From Gymnopilus junonius (Eukaryota > Basidiomycota > Agaricomycetes > Agaricales > Galerinaceae), in the NCBI GenBank assembly GCA_015501075.1, contig JADNYJ010000024.1, forward strand, positions 124,001 through 188,000: 64,000 nt of DNA, in the 5' to 3' direction. Position 1 is the first letter of the stretch. Each line of letters opens with the position of its first letter. Position numbers and translations under genes: made by a program. Below, in pieces: positions 55,710 through 64,000 of the stretch. The notes under the pieces were generated by a model that worked only from the letters and a program-made list of their open reading frames with translations, was not told the DNA's origin and did not search any database.

Positions 55710-57041
55710 TCAATGATATCGAGCAGAAAGACGAGCAACAAAGATCATGATAGCAAGAGCCCAATGTTCAAATTGTTCCTTTGACATGAACAACAAAGCT
55801 TGCGAAATAACCGCCTTGGTGATTTGAGCTTGCATACCCTACAATATACGAAGAGTCAGCCATGGAAGAAATGCGAGTCGGCGATTATACAGACCTGGTA
55901 CCATCCCACAAAGCCCTCACGCTTCCAAACACGGGCAAGAATATCAAGTGCACCAACATGTTTGGTGTGTTTGTGGTGATATTCGTGGGCCTGGGGTAAT
56001 TCTTGGTGGCTTTCTTCCGCCTCTTCAACATCGGCACTGCGAGCTTGAATTCTCACTTTGGCCATGATATAGGGATACGTTACCTGTGCAAAAACATGAA
56101 TCGCCATCGACAGAGAAAACAAAAGACGTTACAATTGTGGCAAGGGTCTTGCTCAAAGCACCGACGACAAATGATAAGCCAGGGCCCATTTTTGTGGAGG
56201 AATCACCTCTCGCAAGGAGGACCAGACTTTTTACACGTTCGAATACGCCGTAAGTGATCGCAGGGTTCACAGTCAACACTAATCCTGGCTTCAAGCCCAG
56301 CCATAAACCACCGACACCTTCTTCTTCGACAATTTCGCGGGCTACTCCCATAAAGGAATCATCCGTAACTTTGTCAGAAGATCCTTCGGCTTTGGCCTTT
56401 TCGGGTCGTCCTACTTGTCCTACTTGTTGACGGGTCGCAATGACTGCCACTGGGATGGTGAAAATTTGGGCGAGTGCACCAGCAACGGCGCCCAAGAGCA
56501 GCTCTGCTACTGTTGATAAAGGTGGTAATTTAGATCCAGGAGGGAGCTTTTTCGTTAGTCGTTTAATATAAGTCGACCTCACGAGGGAGTAGAAGAAGAA
56601 GTAAGCGTATTCTAAAAGAGAAATGTTGATTAGAAAATTGAGAAGCACGCGAGATTCTATGGACACTTGCGCATGGAAAACGTGTTTAACATAGTAGCTC
56701 CAAATCCCCGGTACAACCCCAGAATGCCCTCTTGCTTGTATATCCGTAGGAGGACGGACGTCATCGAGAGTTGATCCTTGGCCTTTCCTTTTACATCAGA
56801 TGGCAAAGCTTGTATACGCGTCTTCGCCCTTAACGTAGACAGTGAGGAGGGGATTAAGATTAACTAAGAGCCAACAACATACACATCCAACGGATAGACA
56901 ACCCTGCAGATATGTTTGGTTAGTTCTAATATTTATTGGAGAGACGACGGCATACGCTGTACTGAAGCATCCTCCCAGAGCGCCGGCCAAAGCAGCGCCG
57001 AGGGGGGTGAGCTGCTGAACTGGTTTCGACTGAACCGCCAT
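55710..57041 (-). CDS. ANT1: Peroxisomal-type adenine nucleotide carrier (mitochondrial carrier family)
   Basis: Six exons (57041-56956, 56903-56883, 56828-56671, 56611-56133, 56083-55895 and 55838-55710) total 353 residues. Three solute-carrier repeats are seen: GAALAGALGGCFSTAVVYPL then DVAKTRIQ with GLYRGFGATMLNTFSMQYAY; LLGAVAGALAQIFTIPVAVI with GLWLGLKPGLVLTVNPAITY; FVVGALSKTLATIVTYPYIM with AKVRIQ and GWYQGMQAQITKAVISQALL. The combination matches the peroxisomal Ant1/PMP47/SLC25A17 group, which exchanges ATP/AMP for fatty-acid activation. Exon 2 is only 21 bp. The third intron starts with GC (GCAAGT) rather than GT. Intact frame. A mitochondrial location is the alternative. Confidence 0.88.
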
Positions 57042-57232
57042 TAGAAGGACAGAGAAAGATAAAGAGGTGCGCTGAATCCTGAAAGATCTACATAGAGGCT
57101 GCCCCGGTTTGCGGGGCTACCCAGACCGGAGCGATTCAACTCTGTTCCGCACGGCAAAGAACGGCGCACGTGAAATTCAATAAAGGGGCATTTTGAACTG
57201 CAACTTGCACTGAATGCCTGTCATACCCTTGT

Positions 57233-58400
57233 ATGTCAGAACCGATGGCGGACGGAATTCACTGCGATACCTTGCCCAGCAATCTCAACTTTCCTTTCAA
57301 TCTGCGAATCCATCCTTCAAGCCCGCCAACCTACTCGTCGGACAAATGCCTCATCGATGACACCAACTTTGGATCGCATGCACAAGAACGCGCGATTCGT
57401 CAGTATGGCATTGCAGGAAGAGTTTGGTAATTATCGACTCGACATCGTCGCCTAGGTTTTGAATGCCATTTCGAAATCATCTGCAGGGAAGCAGCATATA
57501 TGATGAACCTTTACATCCATCCACCGCTTCACATGGAGTTCGATCCGCCATTTATCGACATCGACGCGACAAAGGCCCCCCAACGACTCACGATAATTGA
57601 ACTTGGCTCTGGGACAGGTGTAGTCGCATCTTCTCTAGCCAAGTTGTTAAGACCTGGGATTGATCACCTCATCGTGACAGACTTGCCTGAGGTGTGCCCA
57701 ATCTTTCTTAGGCTAGCTAAACTAATACATCGCAATAGGTCTGCCCACTGCTGGAATATAATTTACAATCCGTAAAGTCTCAACTAGAATGTCGCTCTCT
57801 TCAAAAGAGCACTCTCGTCGTGAAACCTCTTTCTTGGGGCAAGCCGGAAGATGCCTCAGCCTTGGCTTCTGAATTTTTTGAACAAGGGCCTGACAAACGT
57901 GTACTTAATTCACTGGCACACATCTTATGTAGCGATCTAGTACGCGGTTCATGGTTTTATCAATTGTTCTATGCTAGTTCTATTGATTCTTTGATCAGAT
58001 CTACTTCCCAGAGCTTCTCGGCCCTCTTCTTCGTTCCTTATTACATCTGTCGTCGCCTCCCTTCTATTCACCTTCTGGCGATGGCCCCCAAATAATACTG
58101 ATTTCGTACAAGCTACGGAGCCTCGCCAAAGAAGCCACTTTTTGGTCGGCATTCGGTCTCTGGTTCGAGTTTCAACCAATTCTTGCCAGAGACAAGTTGG
58201 CTGCTAGTGAATGGCAACGTTTCGGTGAAAATTTCGATGATACTTCGTTCTTGTTCACCGCCAACCGCCGTCTTGAATCTTATAACTGGACCATACCAGA
58301 GTTGGATGAAGACTTGCTCGGAGGCATGGGTGCAAACGGCACTGGCACTAGAAAAAGCGACGACACCTTCGAAAATCTCCTGCTTATGGGGCTCGAGTAG
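57233..58400 (+). CDS. METTL21/EFM-type lysine methyltransferase-like protein
   Basis: Four exons (57233-57426, 57487-57691, 57739-57939 and 57999-58400) encode 333 residues. The seven-strand SAM-binding fold is evident: GIAGRVWEAAYMMNLYIHPP, motif I IIELGSGTGVVASSLAKLL, HLIVTDLPEVCPLLEYNLQ, ILCSDLIYFPELLGPLLRSL with the Asp before the substrate pocket, IILISYKLRSLAKEATFWSA and FGLWFEFQPIL. This is the pattern of family-16 lysine methyltransferases (nicotinamide N-methyltransferase-like), many of which modify translation factors or chaperones. The substrate cannot be told. Divergent to the carrier gene with a 190-bp spacer that probably holds both promoters. Intact. Confidence 0.87.
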
Positions 58401-58512
58401 GGTATCCTTATTTTCAATGTAAGAGCTGCAAGTTATACTACCATAAGTTGTCTGACTTTATAATACACATACAGGCCACCAGGCCGGGAATGGACGCCGC
58501 AGTTGAAATAAT

Positions 58513-60194
58513 CTATCCCATGTGATGATGCCCCAAGAACCTCTGATTGCCATTTTCCAGTAAACCCAACGACTTGTTGTAGTCCACGTTCTGTGACTTC
58601 TCGTAGCCTGGAGGTGCATATGAATGCGTTACCAAGCCAGGTATTTGTCTCGAAGCGATTGTGACTTGTTCCTTCAACAATACGGGACTACTACCTTCAT
58701 TCGCGACAAATCCGGGGGCTTTGAATTCCAGAAGTTCCAATGCATACTTTCATAACAACCATCAGTTATCAGAGCGTCTCGCTTCCCATGATAACGCTAC
58801 TTACACGAATCGTTAACTTCGGGAATTTAAAACTTGACTTCAAGGTTTTCGCAACTTCCAGCTCGCCTTGCAATATTCGTTTATTAGGTGCGGTCTCACT
58901 CTCATCAGAAGGCCAGAAGTATGCTGTTCCGCATTCTTCCACGAAATAGTTATCTGTGCGTCTTGCACCGTTGTCGTCCGTGGCTTCCGATCCAGTAGCC
59001 ATGCCTCTTCTCAACCGTAGTTGGATCGCGCTGGGACTGGCCAGAACATCTAGTCCTTGCGTGTTGTCCCCGGTGAGCGTGATTATCAGTGGAATTGCTG
59101 ATCCAACCGCGTACGAAAGCTTTCAGACCGCAAAGTCAGATTATGGGCACACAGTCTGTGCAATTTATACTCACTGGTGCCGCGATAGCCAACTGTGTAT
59201 TTTTCAAGTCTTAAATCAGTATTTAGGATGCCATTCGTTAACATTCGGACAAACCGTGCAATTAACTTCAACTTCCTGTACATTGAACAAGGTTCCTTTA
59301 ATCTTTTTCTCTGGCAAAACCTTCCATCCCTCTGGGTCACCTTCTGGCCCTATTAAAGAGCTGCCATCGGAATATGACAATAACCTCAAAGGCGAAGGTT
59401 TTTCGGGCAATGTTATAGGATGGTACCCGAAACTGGTGACGAGGCTGAAATCGAATCAGAAGTGGCCTTAATATCTAATCCCACTTAAATAAAATCGACA
59501 TACGTCTGATTCACCTTCAGAAAGCCTCGCCTCACTGTGACGACAAGCTTATAATCGATATATGCGGGACTGGCTCTTTCGGTATAGTTTGGTGGAAGGC
59601 GAAAGATCCCTGTCTTATCCGAGTCCTTGACGGACACTTCCTTTGGAAGCGTGAAGCTGAATGGCCAAGAATACTTCCCAGTCAGCTTGGATCCAGTCCA
59701 CAAAGTTTGTTCTTCTTTCAGGAAAAGCTCTTCGTCCTGACCTACGAAAGTCGTGCCTGCCCTAATCTGCAAAGAATATTACTATTCTAATTTCAATCAC
59801 CAGCGTATGACATTATCCGTTAGATCACATCTTACAGGACGAACGGTCATCTGAAGGCGGAAACGGAAACACATGCACTCACAGAGATCGTCACACCCTT
59901 GCTACTCTCCGCTTTATCAAGATCGACCTCCACGCGCCCTGAAATAGTATCGCCTTCAAAGAATACAGGCAACGAAGCTGCATTGGAAGCACGACTTTTC
60001 ACGAACATGGAAAGCCATTTCTTGCCTTTTGCACCCTCCAAAAACCTGTGGTGCTCCCTTGCTAGCCCTGCCCCAGATCCCTCTCCTGATTGTTGCTTCT
60101 GCGTCTGAACATGGGCATAGGTCGGCAGTTCATCACTTGTTGCCTGAGGCGACCCGGATGCACCTGACTTAAAGTCGAGACTAGGAGCCTCCAT
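58513..60194 (-). CDS. Arrestin-like protein, copy 1
   Basis: Arrestin-fold protein; fungal members often adapt Rsp5-type ubiquitin ligases to membrane cargo. Start at 60194 (MEAPSLDFKSGASGSP). The arrestin N domain reads LPVFFEGDTISGRVEVDLDK, TTFVGQDEELFLKEEQTLWT, GKYSWPFSFTLPKEVSVKDS and YIDYKLVVTVRRGFLKVNQT. The C domain reads PEGWKVLPEKKIKGTLFNVQ, IPLIITLTGDNTQGLDVLAS, GELEVAKTLKSSFKFPKLTI and, in the last exon, LELLEFKAPGFVANEGSSPV then THSYAPPGYE, which includes a PPGY-like sequence that could bind a WW domain. At about 59174 the splice join is out of phase by one base; an added G would fix it. At least six exons. A related gene lies 0.9 kb upstream. Confidence 0.84.
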
Positions 60195-61072
60195 TCGGAC
60201 TCTAGCGTCCTCGGTCACTGTGGAGCTGAGGTCAAAGGGAGTTGAGACAAAAAGCAATCGAAACTGCAGCTATCTTGTTTTCCAAGTCTATTCCGGTTTC
60301 TTATTGTTGCCTCGAATGCGTTAACATTCACAGGACTATCAAGCAATGTACCTGGGAAAGCGTCAAACTTGAACCTCCTTCAGGAGGAAAGGAAAGGAAG
60401 GGAAAGGAAAGGTTTATTACCGAGTCCGAAGAAAGCTATCCTCCGATACCTAAATTGGTGTCTGCCTGAGAGTTGGCTTCATAGTCCACATGGTGCAATG
60501 CCAGTGTGACGTATGAATTGCCAGCTGAGCTTGGTTCCTATCTGCCTTCACCTTTCGGAGATTAAGCGATCTTAACAGAGCTCTACCCACCTTGATATCT
60601 AGAAATAACAATAGGCGGTAGGGGGATGAACTTCACACAAAGTGTCGAGTAATTAGATGTGTATTTCTACGGTATATGCTACTGGGGGTATAATTTCATG
60701 GGTATGTGGTGTCCTTTTAAAGACGTCAAAGGGCTAGGTCAAATGATATGCTACACAGTGCTGATTAGAAATAAAAGAAAGGAATTGACCCGGTAGTTTG
60801 CGTATGACTAGCATATGCATAACTACAGCGATAGGACACAAAGCAGGAGAGCGTCATGACAGCATCGTAAACAAAAGGTCGTGTGCTGGAAAGCGATGAG
60901 GGATAGCGTTATGCGAGTTACAGTCAATGCAATAGTGGGCGTGGACGAATCCAGTCGTCGTTTCGTTGTTTTCATGGCGCACGTGGTATAATCTTCATGA
61001 GCCAAAGATGGCGGAGATGGCGATAGTAAGTGGGCGTATCAGTGCCGAGAATCAGGGCGCGGGACTAGGTTT
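60195..61072. other. Spacer between the tandem arrestin-like genes
   Basis: About 880 bp, no gene recognised. A purine repeat of GGAAA units lies near 60379-60411, close upstream of arrestin copy 1. Confidence 0.55.
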
Positions 61073-62745
61073 TTATATCACAAAGGTTAAGGAAACTTCT
61101 GGCGGCGTTGTTGCATCATCATTGCGTCTTGAACGAGAATCGTAAGCAGGAGGTGAATAAGCGTTTGTACGAGGACCTTTAGCGTGCATCGTTGCAATTT
61201 CCACTGGTTCTGAAAGGAGTGTCACAGAGTCTGACGAAAAACCGACTGCGGTGAAGGGGCAAAGGACAACAGAATACTAGAAATGATCTTAGGTCAGTCC
61301 AAACCTGAGGCACGTAGGTGTTCCTAGGCCATCTTGCAAATCCAAAGCAGACTTACAGATATACTGAAATGACCCATTTCGGACGTGGGTCTGAGGTCCT
61401 TGGCTAATCTTATTTCTCCTTCTAGATGGCGTGTCGTGGTATCGTTCCCAACATCCGTAGATGTCCACCAGGTAGCTGTACCCATGTCCTCGACCGTTTC
61501 ATTCCAGGCAACATCTCTGCGTGAAGAATTGCTCTTGTTGTAAAATCTGACCCGGCGTCTTAAAGAAAGAACAACAGCTGCTGGATTTGATAATAAATCG
61601 AGGATCCTAGATTCGCAGGCCTCCAACGTCAGGAAACAGGGAAGGACTGTGCCTCTTGCGTAGATTAACTAGGAATCAGGAAGCTGTCAGACTTCAACAA
61701 TAGGCACCTCTAAAAATTGGTAGGCACTCACTGGTTTAGCAAGTGACAGCTGAAAGAACGATAAAGCGGAAAATCATAAAAGTTTATTAATTTAGGAGCA
61801 AAGGGAATACACTCACAGTGCACTTGGACTCAGCACGCTGGGCATTAAACATCACACCGCGAACTGATACAGGACGTAGAGTTTTCCAGCCTTCTGGGTC
61901 CGAGAAAGGTCCAGGAAGTGGTAAAAATTGTTGATAAGCAATTTGCCTTAGCAACGAGGGAGGTTCCGGCCTGGTGCTAGGTACATATCCAAATGCAGTC
62001 TTAATCCTGCAGAGGAACGAATTAGCGCCGTCTCTCAAATGCCCGAATATGTCCACCGACTTATTATCTGCCCGTAATTTTCCCCGTGATACGACAATAG
62101 TAAGATCATATTGAACGCTGACCCGTGTCTGGCGCTCCAAAAAAGTTTCTGGTAATCGGAAAGAACACATTTCACCAGATCCTGATGGCACTGTCGCAGT
62201 TCTAGGCAGAGCTATTGACAGTGGCCAGATACAATGCCCCAAGAGTTTGGTGGACGCCGCACCTTCTGAAGGAGAAGGTACCCGCGGTGTGTCAGTAGAC
62301 TTTGACCAGACCGGCTGCATCTGGTTTAAGAAAACGAAGCAGTCGTCTACTCCAGAGCCGGTGATGATACGACCAGTCACCTGTGCAGCAGCATGAATTT
62401 CAATAACTTTAACGAAAAATAAATCGCACATACCGTAGCCGTGATAGCCTGAATGGAGTCGCCCCTCTCGGCTTCGAGTTCCAGTAAACCAGTAATATTT
62501 TCCTTCTCAAAGAAAGTTGGCAGTGATCTAGGTGACTTGGCACTGCTGTACACTTTGAGGGTAATCCAAGGACGTGATTTTCCATCAGCTAGCTGAAAGA
62601 CATGCTCGGTAGGTTCACGATGGAGATTAATAGGTTGAGTAAGGGTATTACGACGGGTATATGGAGGAAGCTCTGAGCCAGAGAGTGGTGCCGGACCAGG
62701 CCTGGTGGAGAATCTCCTGTAACGAGGCGGGGAGGACGCGTCCAT
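61073..62745 (-). CDS. Arrestin-like protein, copy 2
   Basis: Start at 62745 (MDASSPPRYRRFSTRPG). The arrestin N domain reads LPTFFEKENITGLLELEAER, VTGRIITGSGVDDCFVFLNQ, LLGHCIWPLSIALPRTATVP and TRVSVQYDLTIVVSRGKLRA. The C domain reads DPEGWKTLRPVSVRGVMFNA, CTLSLAKP, LIYARGTVLPCFLTLEACES, HLEGEIRLAKDLRPTSEMGH and SVTLLSEPVEIATMHAKGPR. The tail has NAYSPPAYDSRSRRND, a PPAY motif typical for WW-domain ubiquitin ligases. At least five exons. A 48-nt in-frame segment (about 62065-62018) may be an intron or be retained. Same direction and domain order as copy 1, with both sharing a DPEGWK motif, so the pair is probably an old tandem duplication. No frame break. Confidence 0.85.
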
Positions 62746-64000
62746 TGGGAGGGTAAAGATACTGAATGCATATTGGAGACTTAATAAGGACGAGAGCCAA
62801 GTAAGAACAGGTCAAGGCCGAAATTGTGAGAACGCAGCGGGGAACACTGACTGGCAGGAACAATAGTAGACTCACAATAAGAACGCGCTCCATTTCCTAG
62901 GTTCCCTCCTTCTCGATTAAGGCCTTCACTGACACACGTCGCGTTTCAGTCATAACTCTCAGCGGAGTGATAATTGTTTCTTCGCAGAGTCCTCCCCACT
63001 ATCTCCCAGCCTTCCATTACATCCTTGATGCATAACCCAAGTATAACCACACTTTATTGTCGATACTCGGAGATCTTACGTACTTATGTAACCCGGGCCG
63101 CCGTGCAGCAAGTCCCCATGAACAGTCGAAGACGTTCGCAGCCTGAGGACAATTAATTACAATGAAAGCGACATGAGAATCGGATGGGGCATGAATGACC
63201 TTCGTATTAGAATCTGTCTGATCGAAAGCACTAGGCCATTAGACTCGACCCCAGTCTCCGTAGGTGTACTTACTAATAGCGTGGAAAATCGAAGGAAAAT
63301 GATTATTTCACCGAATTTGAATTTGGGTAACCGAGGAGGGGTAATTGCTAGTCTCGTACCAAAACACGTCCACACAGTGGACGGTCTTGTGTGAAAGTAG
63401 GCCATGTGGCAGGGCAATGCGATCAATCACGGCCATTACATTTGATTTGTAGTCTTTGAAATTCAAGTCTACAAAAGTTTTAGTTACCGGACTCAGAGCA
63501 TGACAGAAAATAGGAGAAATTCTGAAATATATTACAACCTAGCCTCTGATGCCATGAAAAATGGTATAGAAAGCCCCTACGCTACCTCTCAAACTAATTA
63601 TTGAAGTCCACTCTCTTCAAGTATTCTATGGCCCACCACCTTCCCCCTTAATGTATATAATACACCTCGAAAATGCAAGGTTGTGCCGTCAACACCAGCT
63701 GCACCTCTGCGGCCCAATCCACCTGCCACGGAACTCACACCCTGGCCACACTTAGGTCAGAAGGTGGGAATTTCTTGCTTAGCTGAGCCTAGGGTAATTG
63801 CACCTACGGAGACTGGTACGGTTTAACCGTGATAGGGCCCATGAGGTTTTCAAGCCCCGCTGATCGAATATATTAGGAAATAAGCTGTGCACGGGCGACC
63901 GATGCGTCGACGCGTCACATCTCAAATCTAATCAACAAACTATGAGCATCTACTCCTTCCCTCTTGTGACCTCGCGAAAGAGAACTGTCAATGATGAAAA
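62746..64000. other. Right-end region, no gene recognised
   Basis: Upstream of arrestin copy 2. A few short frames (for example 63157-63426, minus) show no motif or splice partner. A gene could begin beyond the right edge. Confidence 0.5.

Noticed and set aside
1..64000. CRISPR arrays, transposon terminal repeats, biosynthetic clusters or defence islands
   Set aside because: Nothing with regular spacing, inverted termini or transposase, integrase or polyketide/peptide synthetase motifs was seen; gene order looks like ordinary fungal chromosome.

Overview
This window looks like nuclear DNA of a filamentous basidiomycete, most likely an Agaricomycete. Nearly every gene is cut by many short (about 45-65 nt) GT..AG introns. 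The families also fit: a DUF6534 membrane protein, a fungal F-box protein, GH79 and arrestin-like proteins, a NsdD-type GATA factor and an OPT transporter. There are no operons, CRISPR arrays, rRNA genes or recognisable transposons. All gene models were spliced by eye, so exon borders are predictions.

Layout. 1-8.2 kb: WLM (Wss1-type) protease cut by the left edge, an F-box protein, 6-phosphofructokinase (12 exons) and a Bqt4-like nuclear-envelope protein. 8.7-18.8 kb: a frameshifted paraoxonase-like gene, a DUF6534 membrane protein, a sodium/calcium exchanger, an intron-containing tRNA-Tyr with a truncated tRNA 5' half beside it, and a broken FAD monooxygenase. 18.8-21.0 kb is a gene-poor gap. 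21.0-29.1 kb: a coiled-coil protein, the AP-3 beta subunit, a GH79 pseudogene and a RAD51D-like recombinase. 29.5-34.7 kb: a TauD/TfdA-type dioxygenase and a GATA factor. 36.8-43.7 kb: two tandem 77-residue Tyr/Gly/Ser-rich proteins, Mediator subunit MED22, and a membrane/coiled-coil gene with a decayed tandem copy. 44-47.4 kb: OPT transporter. 49.4-53 kb: a PX-PB1 protein followed by a PB1 relic. 53.3-62.8 kb: Arp10, a peroxisomal-type carrier, a lysine-methyltransferase-like protein and two tandem arrestin-like genes.

Most genes are unrelated housekeeping or accessory functions. Loose themes are endosome/vesicle traffic (AP-3 beta, PX-PB1, Arp10, two arrestins), DNA repair and chromosome organisation (WLM protease, RAD51D, Bqt4) and transcription (MED22, GATA factor).

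The most striking signal is not a new system. At least 16 reading-frame breaks, spread over eight loci, each look like the loss of a single base, mostly in G/C runs, and none looks like an insertion. Several other long multi-exon genes are clean. This points to homopolymer under-calling in the assembly, superimposed on a few genuine pseudogenes (GH79, the FAD monooxygenase, the duplicated membrane gene, the PB1 relic).
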